DNA of 64,000 nt from Sepioteuthis lessoniana (lineage: Eukaryota; Mollusca; Cephalopoda; Myopsida; Loliginidae). The notes beneath the pieces are model-generated. The model did no database searches and was not told where the DNA came from. It saw only the letters and a program-made list of their open reading frames with translations. Made by a program: the position numbers and the translations under genes. The stretch spans positions 56,278,110 to 56,342,109 of the forward strand of contig OY757939.1 in the NCBI GenBank assembly GCA_963585895.1, in the 5' to 3' direction. Positions 30,244 through 40,134 of the stretch are shown piece by piece; the stretch's first letter is position 1, and each line of letters begins with the position of its first letter.

Positions 30244-30289
30244 AGTATATCCAAAAGGAGTTCCCGGACATTTCTTTCCTTCGACACTT

Positions 30290-30890
30290 CCCTAAAAAAA
30301 ATCAAATCAAAACAAAGCAAAACAAAATAACAAAAACAAAAACAACAAAAGCAAAAACAAAAACAACAAAAACATAACAAACAAACATTCACTGAAATAT
30401 ATGTTGTGAATATGAAGGGAAATATTTAGTAAAACCTAACGTTTCATTCATTATCTATTTATATCTTGGTAAATACAATTTCAATTTCGGTACTTTTTGA
30501 ACACACCTCGCATTTCGAGGAAAATTAATGTTTCATTCAACATTCATTTCTGTCTCAATAAATGCAGTCTCAGTTTTGATACTTTTTGAACACACCTTAT
30601 ATTTCGAGGAAAATTAATGTTTCATTCAACATTCATTTCTGTCTCAATAAATGCAGTCTCAGTTTTGATACTTTTTGAACACACCTTATATTTCGAGGAA
30701 AATTAATGTTTCATTCATTTTTCATTTCCTGTATCAGTAAATACAGCTCCAGTTTCAATACTTTTTGAACACATCTCTTATGATATTAGTTTTGCAAAAA
30801 AAAATGGTGAAAATATTTGAAAAATAAAATAAACTGCCCCATTTTGTGTTGAACAATGACACCGTTATCGGAAAGGTTTGTCTTTGTTTT
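30290..30890. repeat. A-rich tract and a short tandem repeat of about 90 bp
   Basis: CAAAA-type repeats run at about 30297-30385. From about 30465 to 30780, TTCGAGGAAAATTAATGTTT recurs at roughly 90-bp steps (30514, 30604, 30694) with ATACTTTTTGAACACACCTT, giving three to four units. The unit ends shortly before the LRR acceptor. Confidence 0.8.
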
Positions 30891-30892
30891 AG

Positions 30893-31051
30893 GTGCTGAA
30901 GGTGTTGCCGCAACTTGAAGAATTGCTTGCAGCTAGTAACAAATTAAAAGAACCTCCTGACCTAACTACCTGCTACAACCTGAAAGAGATCGACTTCTCA
31001 GATAACCAACTCACGTGTTTCAATGGACTCTGTTTTCTGAAGAGCCTTGAG
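30893..31051 (+). CDS. LRR gene exon (SDS22-like leucine-rich repeats)
   Basis: Internal exon of the same gene as 22912-23051. Acceptor TTGTTTTAG ends at 30892; donor GTGAGT begins at 31052. It is 159 bases, 53 codons, phase 0 at both ends. The protein begins VLKVLPQLEELLAASNKLKE and continues NLKEIDFSDNQLTCFNGLCF to KSLE. Joined in phase to the previous exon it gives repeats beginning PNLRIL, PQLEEL and YNLKEI, each 22 residues long, with the N of the LxxN position present in each. This supports both exons together. KSLE opens a further repeat, so at least one more exon follows. Confidence 0.88.
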
Positions 31052-31239
31052 GTGAGTAATTATTTATTCGACGTCGTATTGCATTTTGGACGAACAGAGA
31101 ACAAAACAAATTCTCCAGATAAATTCATTTGGGAATGCAAGAAACATATATACATTTAATATGGTTATTGACTAAATGCTTTTATGAATACATGTTTAAA
31201 AAGACTGAGATCAAAGTGAAAAAATGTTCTCCATTAGCC

Positions 31240-31440
31240 ATGTTTTTATGTCAGATAGGATGCGGAAAATCCGAGGTGAGCCTGGCCCTCGTGAAAATAC
31301 GACTCTATGGTAGTATTTTCACTACTGCGCCAATAGAGGTAGAATTGAAGAAGCAACGACAGTGGTCGTGGGGTGGACATGGAAGTATTTATTGCCTCGC
31401 TAATGCGCACGTTTATAAAACCCCTCGTTAAACGGACCAT
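31240..31440. other. Non-AT-rich island with hairpin
   Basis: A stretch richer in GC than its surroundings holds GTGAAAATAC (31291-31300) and its exact complement GTATTTTCAC (31313-31322), a 10-bp stem with a 12-base loop. It also includes CGTGGGGTGGACATGGAAGT and CCCCTCGTTAAACGG. An overlapping open frame has no domain. Identity unknown; it may be a retroposon or structured RNA remnant. Confidence 0.4.
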
Positions 31441-31449
31441 GCGTTACAG

Positions 31450-31955
31450 CTGCGGATATCTAGTCATATTATACTATTATTTACGAAGTTTTGGTGGCAC
31501 GTAGACCTCAGGTTGCTCAAGTTACTTAATTTTCTTTGTTATTTAATAAGCTGTGTTTAGTCTGCTTGATAGGCCTCTGGTAGTTTATTATACTGTTCCT
31601 TTTTATGTACTAAGCTTTGCTTAATCTAGCACATAGGCCACCTGTCGTTTATTGTATTGTATTGTATTTACTGTTCTTTGTAATTTACAAAGTTTATCAC
31701 ACTTACTGTTCCTTGTAATTTACTTAGTTTTGCTTCGTCTGGCACACAAACCTCAGGTGTTTAATAGTATTTACTGTTTTTTGTTATTCACTAATCTTTG
31801 CTTCGTCTGGGACAGAGACCTCAGGTTGCTTCTACTACCTGCTGTTCCTTGTTATTTACTAATCTTTGCTTATTCTGGCACACAAACCTCTGGTGAATCT
31901 TAATATTTACTGTTCTTTGTTATTCGCTAATCTTTGCTTATGTTGTTTATAGAGA
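31450..31955 (-). repeat. 68-bp tandem repeat built from 5S-SINE body
   Basis: GCTT of the GCTTCGTCTGG motif occurs at 31732, 31800, 31868 and 31936, exact 68-bp steps; earlier units (about 31555 and 31619) are disturbed by a GTATT microsatellite. Each unit carries TTTACTAATCTTTGCTT, CTGGCACACAAACCTC and ACTGTTCCTTGTTA, the body that precedes the 5S head at 21.3-22.8 and 33.3 kb. Confidence 0.85.
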
Positions 31956-32089
31956 AAAACATCAACGCCGATGTATAACAATATAATCTGCTTTCATTTC
32001 TTTTTATTACTCGAAATGTTCGAAATAGTAGAATGAGGGAGAGAGTCGATGTACACGGAGAGTGAGATACGAATCGTCAGTGAACCGCT

Positions 32090-32400
32090 TCTTCTTCGTT
32101 CTGCTTTTGCGAGACTGGTACAAGGCCACCCCAAGGCATTAAATCATCTTCGTTTCTAATCACTTCTCTACTTTCGTAAATCTCGTCAGAGCCATTTCAG
32201 AGCACCGAATCACCTAAGTTTCGACTCGCTTCTCGACATTCGCGAGTTTCGTCAGGGCTATCTGAAGGCCAATAATCGTCTTCGTTTCTGCTTGCTTCTC
32301 TACTTTCACGAGTCTTGTTAGGGCCATTTCAAGGTACCGAATTAACTTAGATGCTTCTCGCTTTTCTGCTTTCGCGAGTCTGGTACAGGTGAGGCTTTTT
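32090..32400 (+). repeat. 66-bp tandem repeat, four to five units
   Basis: CTTCTCTACTTTCG-type starts at 32163, 32229, 32295 and 32361 are exactly 66 bp apart, with GAGTCTCGTCAGGGCCATTT-like centres. Composition is higher in GC and CpG than around it. It lies between the two 68-bp arrays. Confidence 0.85.
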
Positions 32401-32699
32401 TCTACCTCTCAGCTCTAAGCTGTCTGGCGCAAGGCCAGCACCCAGAGTGGCGTATTGTATTGTAGCTCCTCTGCTGGCTATCTTCGTTTTCTCGGGTCAA
32501 AATCTTCCCTAATTTCCCGGATTCCCACGCAATCTTCGTGGTCACATCTCTCGCCGACGCTTTGTGCGTGGACACACATTCACGCAACATATGTGTATTT
32601 CTGCTGAGACATTGTCTTGTTTCCTTTACGAAACAGGTGTACATGCAGTTATGCCACCTACGTGATTCATGCGGCATGTCAAAGGGATTGTTCTGTTCA

Positions 32700-32900
32700 A
32701 CAGTCAGCACTTACTCTGGCACACGGACATTTGGTTGCTTCCCGTACCTGTCATTCCTCGTTATTTATTAAGCTTTGCTTACTCTGGTACACAACCCTCA
32801 GATGGTTAATAGTATTTACTGATCTCTGTAATTCGCTAATCTTTGCTGAGTCTGGCATACAGACCTCAGATTGCTAACAGTACATCCTTGTTAATTACAA
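32700..32900 (-). repeat. Second 68-bp tandem array, about three units
   Basis: GCTTACTCTGG at 32777 and GCTGAGTCTGG at 32845 keep the 68-bp step; GGCATACAGACCTCAGATTG closes the array. Same family as 31450-31955. Confidence 0.82.
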
Positions 32901-33029
32901 TAGTACTTATGGTTCCTTACTATTTTACAGCCTCAGTGGCTGACTTTCTTCAGTTTTGATCAGAATCTTAGAGCCGTCATAGAAGAGCACATTGACGATT
33001 CCCGCTTAGACTTTCTTAAATAACAGTAG

Positions 33030-33260
33030 AAGTATCTATTGCATTTCTCTAGAATGACCGACTAAATAAGAAATTAGACAGTACGAGTATTTACGGAAAA
33101 GTCCTCCGCTCAATCAAGAAAAAAAAGACCTAGTTATTGTCATAAAATACGCATTTTGTTTCACAAGCCTACTTGATATATAGGTTCTCAATGTTTCTTA
33201 ACTTAAACGGCCATTCCTTTCTAGGTCAGTTAACTTTTCAACACATCCTCGTTAAGAGAT
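33030..33260. other. Unassigned AT-rich stretch
   Basis: No repeat or gene recognised. Confidence 0.4.
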
Positions 33261-33264
33261 TTTT

Positions 33265-33370
33265 TCTTAGTTTTATTTTGTCTTATATGTCAGCCTCAGA
33301 TTGTCTACTGTACTTGCTGTTCCTAAGTGGTCACTCATCTAAGTATTAACTTCCATGGTCGAGAGAGAAG
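33265..33370 (-). mobile_element. 5S-rRNA-derived SINE, partial copy 4
   Basis: TCAGCCTCAGATTGTCTACT, GTACTTGCTGTTCCTAAGTG then GTCACTCATCTAAGTATTAA match body and 5S 3' region (5S complement CTCCCATCCAAGTACTAAC). The 5S front part is missing. Confidence 0.65.
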
Positions 33371-33404
33371 GATAATTTGACAATATATGTTTTTGTTTAG
33401 TTGG

Positions 33405-33860
33405 GTTCAGTTTTTTTTTGTTTTATGGCCTATGGTTATTTAATGCCAAATCATGTTAATATATAATATATGATTTTTAAGTGAATAGTTTGTAGGTTAC
33501 ATTTTCCAAATGTACCAGAGCTCATTTGTTTGCATACAGTTAAAGGGTTTCAAGTATTGCTTTTTATAGTTTGTATATAATTAAATCATTTCAAAAATTG
33601 CTATCTAATACTAATTATTCAATTTCAATATCAATCATTTGTTTACACACAGTTAAGTGGTTTCAAGTAAAGTAAATGATTAAACAATTCTACTTGCCCA
33701 TAGATGTGCCTCTAACGGGTACTACCACTCCGCGTCAGAGTGGATTTGAGTGTAAGGATAATGAAGAGGTACTCCACATTATATATCGTATAGTTTAGAA
33801 TCATATCTAGAACAGCCGTTGGGGGAGGGTGTCTTTCTCTTCTGCATGCAACAATAGTGA
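33405..33860 (-). mobile_element. Element C copy, near full length
   Basis: Tail complement near 33405-33450 (GTTATTTAATGCCAAATCAT), internal units with CACACAGTTAAGTGGTTTCA, body GCCCATAGATGTGCCTCTAA and GTCAGAGTGGATTTGAGTGT, then GAACAGCCGTTGGGGGAGGG. Confidence 0.75.
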
Positions 33861-34180
33861 AATGGCCTCAAAAGATGCAACTTGCAATCAGTTATTGTAT
33901 TGAAGAATGGCAGTTGCCTAGTCAGCAGGTTTCCCCTCTTCACGACACTGATGTTGTCCGAGAGAAGAACAAAGTGCTATACAATTTGACATTAGTGTCA
34001 GGACAGGTGTTGCCAGAATGTTCCTTCTCTTAGACTGGTTGCTTTATTCTATTATTCGTCCATTGCTGGAGTGAGAAGGAAATCTAACTAATTTATAGAT
34101 ATTTGTTATTCTTGCATTATGTAAAAAAGGACTGGTAAAAAAGTTAGCAATATAGAAAGAAAGATCAATTGATTGATTGA
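33860..34180. other. Unassigned, with SINE-A relic
   Basis: At about 34020-34080 TCTCTTAGACTGGTTGCTTT and CCATTGCTGGAGTGAGAAGG are a heavily diverged SINE-A body in minus orientation; a (GATT)n run follows near 34168. Nothing else recognised. Confidence 0.45.
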
Positions 34181-34189
34181 TTGATTGGG

Positions 34190-34610
34190 GTTATGGCTTA
34201 TCAACCTTCGTTGGTTATTTAATGACAGGTCCTCTTTATACATTTACTGTAAAAATGTTTTGATTTGATGGCATAGCAACTATTGTTGTTTATTTAATGC
34301 CAAAGCCATTTTTATACATAAAAACAGTTCTATTTTAAACAACTCATTTTAATATGATTATAGTTTTTTTACACACAGTTAAATGTCAAAACAGTTCCAT
34401 TTCAAACAATTCAGTTTAGAATAAGTACACAGTTTATTTATATTTGACCCACAGATAGCACCCTGACAGGAGCTACTACTCCGGGCCAGAGTGGACCTGG
34501 GAGATTTTTTGTGTCATATCCAGGAACCTCATTGGCAGGGAGGGGGGAGGTCTCACCCCGCTGCAGAGAAGCAGTCGGTGTATTCTACAGCCCCAGCCGA
34601 CTGGGTAAGG
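34190..34610 (-). mobile_element. Element C copy with complete body end
   Basis: Tail complements at 34193-34225 and 34255-34305 (two tails in tandem), internal repeat CACACAGTTAAATGTCAAAA, body GACCCACAGATAGCACCCTG and CCAGAGTGGACCTGGGAG, then the end block GCAGTCGGTGTATTCTACAG, CCCCAGCCGACTGGG. CAGTCGG and CCGACTG can pair around CTACAG. Confidence 0.75.
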
Positions 34611-34614
34611 AAAG

Positions 34615-34780
34615 AAAGAACGGTTTTTGGAAAAAAAGACAAGAGAAAGTTAAAGAAAGAAAGAGTTGGGGAGGAAATGAAAAAAAAATTGAATTGAAAT
34701 GAACAAAATAAAGACGTATTGAAAGAAAGAAAGAAAAAAGAATTTAGAAAAAAGAACCAAAGAGAATGAGAAAAAAAAAT
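34615..34780 (+). repeat. A/G-rich purine tract
   Basis: GAAAGAAAGAACGG-type sequence to about 34780, low complexity; overlapping frames on both strands are spurious. Confidence 0.8.
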
Positions 34781-34871
34781 CATACCATTCCCAACGCTGC
34801 AAAGATCATCGAAGACTTGAACTTGGTTCACCGAATTCATTTACTAGGATTATAGCAATTAGACCATTTCT

Positions 34872-35323
34872 GCCTCTATCTTCGTTAATTTGGATACAAT
34901 GCTCCAACAGTGAAGTGGTTAATAAGAATGGAACTTACTATCAATGGTCTTCAAGACTGATCAGCTTAGCCGATGCTTTACGGCAAGCGCCATATTTATA
35001 TGATAAAAGTCAAAGAAAGTAATGTCGACTTGTAGTAATGAAATGTGTAAGAAAAATAAGAGATGATTTGCCATTTCATAGTCGGTGGGGTGCGTTTTGT
35101 TTTTGTCGTGTTTAAAAGTTCAACAGACTCCTGACATTATTCACTCAATATTTTTTTATTCCTTATTTTTCTCGAAGAATTGTTTTTTTTTCTTCAATTG
35201 CCAATTATCCATTCCTCAAAGATATTCTCCCTACTTCCGTTTTATTTATTTTCACTCTGACTAACCATTTCCTCATTTTTGTAGTTTTTCTCTCTTTCTG
35301 AAAATTTCTAACTTTTTAAAATA

Positions 35324-35367
<44 letters not shown>

Positions 35368-35600
35368 AGATCTAAAAAAACAAAACAAACAAACAAACAT
35401 TTTCCTTTTCATTCAAGTTTTCTTTACTTAAAAAAAATTCTTCCGATAATTTTTCCCCACTTTTTTCTTTGTACTTTTTTTTATGTAATTTTCAATTCAT
35501 TCATTGTTTCTTTTTTCTAAAGCTTTGCATTTTCCTTTGATTTTCTCTTTTATTCCTTTTTCGAAAATTTTATATTCTTTCTTTCTTTCTTTCTTTCTAA
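34872..35600 (+). repeat. 700-bp pyrimidine-rich block, copy 1
   Basis: From TTGGATACAATGCTCCAACA (34890) through GTCGACTTGTAGTAATGAAA to the TTTC microsatellites near 35600 it is nearly identical to 60757-61480. The first 140 bp hold two overlapping open stretches (…SRLISLADALRQAPYLYDK and …APTVKWLIRMELTINGLQD), conserved in both copies, with no domain recognised. Most of the rest is T-rich. Only a few substitutions and repeat-number changes separate the copies. Confidence 0.9.
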
Positions 35601-35865
35601 AGGTTTTTCATTTTTATTTTCATTCAGTTTTTCCTTATCTTTTAGTTTTACTAAATTCCTTCAATAAATCTTTCAATCATTTATTTCATCAAATTTTATA
35701 CTTCATTCATTTTACCTTTTCCTTTCTCTCTTTTTTGATATCTTTTTATTTTGTCCCTTTCTTTCTAGTGAAGCATTTTAAATTATTTCTTCCTTCATTT
35801 TTTCCCTCCTTCTTTCCTTCCTTTCTTCTTCTTCTTCTTCAGAATATTTTTGTCCTTTTCATTAA

Positions 35866-35917
<52 letters not shown>

Positions 35918-35994
35918 CCTTTGCTTCAAATTTTTTATTTTCCATTTTCTCACTCTTAATGCCTTTCACAACCCACTCATTTCTTTCTTCCGTT

Positions 35995-36045
<51 letters not shown>

Positions 36046-36055
36046 CATAAGACTG
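35601..36055 (+). repeat. T/C-rich low-complexity region with (TTTC)n and (TCTA)n
   Basis: (TCTA)n at about 35868-35918 and (TTTC)n at about 35996-36045; the whole region is strongly pyrimidine-biased on the + strand. Confidence 0.9.
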
Positions 36056-36255
36056 ATGGCAACAATTAGATTACAGCTTTATCAGTTACCTTGAATCTTC
36101 CTATAATTTCAGATCGCTCTCAGACCTCGGCCATTCCCATTGGCACTTTCTGAGACTACGCTAACACAAGTATGTTCGATATTAACTCGGCGAACTAGCA
36201 ATTCCACGTGAAAATGACTGCAGGCCTTTGTACCTCCCTGACTTCTAAGGCCGAT
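36056..36255. other. Unassigned stretch
   Basis: Ordinary base composition, no recognised gene or repeat. Confidence 0.4.
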
Positions 36256-36420
36256 GGAAAATGTGGATATTAATAGATTTGGTTTTGGGTCGTGAAACAA
36301 GTGTTCCTACCCCACCCCTACCGCAAAATGAATAATTCTTTTTCAATCTAGAACGAGGAATAGGCAACCTGGTATTAAGCTGAATCTTTGATGTATAAAA
36401 AGACCTGTGAATGGAATATA
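36256..36420 (+). repeat. 165-bp duplicated segment, copy 1
   Basis: GGAAAATGTGGATATTAATA to GACCTGTGAATGGAATATA is repeated at 38802-38966 with about four differences. It contains no repeat seen elsewhere in the window. Confidence 0.9.
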
Positions 36421-36840
36421 CGACGACTCAATGTTTTCAGGCCAAAGTAGAAAATGCAGACCCCAAAGTAAGACCGTCACACTAAGATATGCATTATATT
36501 TTCACTGTAGGGGAAAAAGCAGAAAATGACAGTTTTGCCGGTTTGGGTCGCAAGATAATTTAGCTTAGAATATAGGAACTTGTTTCTATTTTGAACGTCA
36601 ACCCATGCGCCACTGGTGTAACTGGAATTTCTCTGGTGCTGTCAGGTAGGAACTAAACATTAAATATATTTTCCTTCATATCTATCTATCTATCTATCTA
36701 TCCTAATTACCAACCCCTCCAATAATACTTAATAAATAGAATTAATGATATTAAAAAGCAATATTTGAAACCATTTAACTACACGCTAACCAATGAATAG
36801 CATTAAGTAAAAGTATTAGTGTTTGATAAGAATAATTAAA
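36421..36840. other. Unassigned, ends in element C internal repeats
   Basis: No gene. A short (TCTA)n lies at about 36680-36702; from 36730 the sequence is element C internal repeat in + orientation (AGCAATATTTGAAACCATTT, ATAGAATTAATGATATT), which is interrupted by the next SINE-A. Confidence 0.5.
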
Positions 36841-36847
36841 ACCATTT

Positions 36848-37142
36848 AACCATATTTACCCAACCCCTCCGCTCGGGCAGGATATGACACAAGGTCAATT
36901 TTTAAGCTGAGTTGAACAGGTTTGAATTCAGAGTTCTCCTTCTCCTAGACTAGTTGCCTCACCAAGGCTGAAGAATCCAATCTGCCCTACTATTTACCCA
37001 TAGCTGGAGGGAGAATAATTGGATTCATATCTTTCCTAAGGGTATTAGTGCTATGTGAAATGCAATCAGACTCGTCCAGGATTTGAACTCGTGTCGCCGT
37101 GTCAATTTCCTACGACAATAACCATTATACCACAGGCATCAC
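36848..37142 (-). mobile_element. SINE-A copy, full length
   Basis: Tail ACCCAACCCCTCCGCTCGGG, body CTAGACTAGTTGCCTCACCA, core ACCCATAGCTGGAGGGAGAA, B-box GGATTTGAACTCGTGTCGCC and A-box region ACCATTATACCACAG, all on + as complement. It is a well-preserved copy. (TCTA)n follows at 37141-37172. Confidence 0.9.
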
Positions 37143-37174
<32 letters not shown>

Positions 37175-37199
37175 TTAACTAAGTTATATATATTTTTTC

Positions 37200-37700
37200 A
37201 GGGTTTGATGATTCAATTACTAGTTGAAATCTCCCATCCTCTGGACGCTTATTCCCAGCTAGTTAATATTCTTTGTTCCATGAAGTGAAATTGAAAATTT
37301 CAAAAGAAATTGTAATTTTATGGTTGGTTATATATATTTTCATGAATTAAAAAAAAAGAAGGATTGTTGGATGTATTTATTTATGTGCGATATTCTAAAT
37401 AGGTGATGCTTGTTCCCCAAAATTGAAAAATAATTTCGCCTGATAGATATTATTTGTATAATTTCTTGCTTCGATACTTGTAAATATAACGAGAAATTGG
37501 TTATTTTTGACTTGGTTAAAGCCGAGTTCGCCAAAGAGAAAGCAAAGCCGAGAAGTTACAATTATTTAAGGTCAAACGCTATTGTATGAAAGGAGGATTT
37601 ACGTTGGTATAAATCATGTAAATACTTCCCCTGGAAAAAATATGTTATAATTTTTTCCCAAGTTATGTTAAGGAAAATATTATTGAGTAACTTTTGAATA
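37200..37700. other. Unassigned AT-rich stretch
   Basis: No gene or repeat family recognised; a splice-like TTTTTTCAG at about 37200 precedes 28 open codons (GLMIQLLVEISHPLDAYSQL) with no supporting partner exon. Confidence 0.4.
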
Positions 37701-37704
37701 AAAC

Positions 37705-38008
37705 TTGGAAGCTATACCCCACGAAACAACAGCTGTATAGTCACTTGCCTCCCATCTGAAAATATATTCAAGTAAGACGAACAAGACATGCGGGACTGTT
37801 GGAGAATCAAAGACGAATTTATAAGATACGTTCTATGAACATGCCTGTGTTTGGTAACCAGCAAGAACTTATTTACATTAGCCTTGTGCGGATACGGGAT
37901 GTTGTTTGGAAGAACTGCCGGGAGCGATGGATGATAGGGACGGATAGAGAGAGAGAGAGAGAGAGAGTAAAAAAAAATCCGTGCTGTCACCGTGACTTGA
38001 TGATGATG
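37705..38008 (+). mobile_element. RTE-like LINE 3' fragment, decayed
   Basis: CCCCACGAAACAACAGCTGT, AGTAAGACGAACAAGACATG, CGGATACGGGATGTTGTTTG, then CCGTGACTTGATGATGATGA at the 3' end. Frame damage and a (GA)n expansion near 37945. Confidence 0.8.
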
Positions 38009-38217
38009 AATATTTCATAAAACAAACAAACCAACAAACAAACAAAAAAAATCCCCAAACAAACAAACAAAACATTTATGTTACTTTTTATTTATTCATT
38101 TATTTGTTTAAACTTGGGAGGCTTTCCCTTCCTTAATTTTTTGCGTATCTTGGTTATTTATTAATTTTTTTCAGTTTGTATTTTTACCAGCCATCCTCCG
38201 GTACGAGTCCCTCCAAG

Positions 38218-38302
38218 TATTTAGTATCGCTGCAGTTTTTCTAAAAGGATGGCTTTTAATAACCCACAAATGTTTACATGCCATTAAATAAAGAAACCAA
38301 TC
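38218..38302 (+). mobile_element. SINE-B 3' tail fragment
   Basis: AGGATGGCTTTTAATAACCC then TGTTTACATGCCATTAAATA and AAGAAACCAATCC. The head and core are missing. Confidence 0.65.
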
Positions 38303-38514
38303 CAAGCAAAAAAAAATCGGCTGTTTTTGGTTTAACACTCAACTGCTACTGGTTGAGAGTATTCACCTTGAAGCTCTAAGGCGGTCGGAGTGCATTTTTG
38401 TTACGATTACTCCTTTGTCCACTTCAAGTCATTGTTGTACCCGTTAGAGACTCATCTAAAGTTGTTTTTATTTTTGATTGTTTTTAATTTAAACGTGGGA
38501 CACTTAAGAGTTTT

Positions 38515-38757
38515 ATCGTGGAGTTGTGGTTAACGTGTTGGACTGTGACATCGTAGTAAGCGAGTTCTAACTGCAGTCGTGCTATCATGTTTACTTTCGG
38601 ACTAATACTTTTTGGAAAGGCATGAAACTCCTTATTTACCTCCCAGTTATGGGTTAAATAGTACCACTATTGTTCTTCTACAAGTATGGCTTTGGCATTA
38701 AATAACCCACAAAGGTTGATATTCACTTTTCAGGAGCAAAAGAAACCAAACCAGACC
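38515..38757 (+). mobile_element. SINE-B copy, full length
   Basis: Head GTGGAGTTGTGGTTAACGTG (A-box) and CGAGTTCTAACTGCAGTCGT (B-box); core TTTGGAAAGGCATGAAACTC and CCAGTTATGGGTTAAATAGT; tail GGCATTAAATAACCCACAAA and GGTTGATATTCAC. A duplicate end piece follows. Confidence 0.8.
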
Positions 38758-38801
38758 TTCCACCCTCCTTTCTTCTTCTCCTAGACTAGTTGGCTCACCA
38801 A

Positions 38802-38966
38802 GGAAAATGTAGATATTAATAGATTTGGTTTTGGGTCGTGAAACAAGTGTTCCTACCCCACCCCTACCGCAAAATGAATAATTCTTTTTTAATCTAGAAC
38901 GAAGAATAGGCAGCCTGGTATTAAGCTGAATCTTTGATGTATAAAAAGACCTGTGAATGGAATATA
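38802..38966 (+). repeat. 165-bp duplicated segment, copy 2
   Basis: It matches 36256-36420. Upstream, CTAGACTAGTTGGCTCACCA AGG is a SINE-A body relic. Confidence 0.9.
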
Positions 38967-39045
38967 CTGGGTATATAATATATAATGTGTTTGTCTGTCT
39001 TTCATCTTTTTAGTCATTACTTATGTTTTGTCTTTATTGTATTTT

Positions 39046-39077
<32 letters not shown>

Positions 39078-39600
39078 TGAGTCATACATATTTAATGTTT
39101 GTAAGTAACAGATGAAATCAATGGGACATTTTTATTTATTCATTTTCGCGAGAAAGCGGGGTCATCTTAGGTTATGAGAAGCTGAACATCAGCCAGCCGA
39201 ACCTATTTGTAAATCCAGCTCTGGTAGTAGGAATACTTGTGTTACTAGTGTCCGGAACTTAAAAGAATAAAAAAGTTATAAAATGATAAAATAATAAAAG
39301 AAAGATCTTTTTACTTATACAGCCCCTTGCAAAAATTATGGAATTAGTACACTTACTGGGGAAGGTTTTTTTTATAGCAGTAAATAAACTCATAACAAAT
39401 AAGACGCAAAACATTTTTTCTTAAACTGCTGAACATTCTAGCTTCATAAAATACTTCTTCTGAAACAAACTAGATTAAATTACCAAACTATTTAAACGTG
39501 TCCATTGAAATCCTTCATTATTTTCTTGCTCCATCGATAGAAAATTTGTTTGATGATAAAGAAGGAAAGGCTTATAAAATCAATGACATGGCTTGAGAAC
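38967..39600. other. Unassigned stretch with (TTTC)n
   Basis: (TTTC)n at about 39045-39078; no gene recognised. Confidence 0.5.
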
Positions 39601-39617
39601 AGTTTGGATCTAAATCA

Positions 39618-40130
39618 TCATTCATCATCATGTCGTGCGTCTTGTACGGATATCCCTGACCCTCTCTCTCCACGTCTCACTATCATTCATCGCCTCCGGC
39701 AGGTCCTCAGGATTACATCCCGTATCATCACATAGCTGCTGTATGTATGTTCGAGCTGGTCGTCCTGCTTTTGATTGGCCATATGCGGGGGTCCACAGGA
39801 GCACATCACTTACGATCTCATCCTTGCTTCTCCAGCAGTGTCCAGCATGTCTGGTTCGTCTAGCTTGTATAGTTTTCGTGACAGGTGGTTGGTGACGGTA
39901 CAGTTGGCGCCTTGTGGGGTGTTGCTGCCAGGACTTGTTTAATATTGCTCGTAACATTCTTGTATAATTGCCGTCTAGCTTCTTCTCCAACCGTTTAGTC
40001 AGCGTCCAAGTTGTGCATCCATACAGCAGCACCGACACGACCGCAGCCTGGAAGAAACTGCGTTTCATTTTATCGGTCAGGTTTGATTTCCAAATGATCG
40101 AAAGCCTATCGATAGCTGTCCATCCCTTCA
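39618..40130 (-). mobile_element. RTE-like LINE 3' fragment, well preserved
   Basis: The minus strand encodes, with no stop over 160 codons, TAIDRLSIIWKSNLTDKMKR, RLEKKLDGNYTRMLRAIL, RRTRHAGHCWRSKDEIVSDV and NDSETWRERVRDIR, ending at an ATCATCATTCATCATC repeat (+ strand). It is truncated at about 40130, next to a C/A-rich tract, and is one of the younger copies. Confidence 0.9.
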
Positions 40131-40134
40131 AAAA

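Larger units (their letters stand above)
23052..30892 (+). other. Intron of the LRR gene, 7.8 kb
   Basis: Inferred from the matching phase-0 boundaries: donor GTGAGG at 23052, acceptor TTGTTTTAG ending 30892. It is filled with SINE-E, SINE-A, SINE-F, element C, a mariner, RTE pieces, a 146-bp repeat and an LTR-element fossil. No exon was recognised inside it. Confidence 0.75.

Noticed and set aside
35868-37172. CRISPR-like or functional array in (TCTA)n and (TTTC)n regions
   Set aside because: Simple microsatellites without spacers, in a eukaryotic genome.
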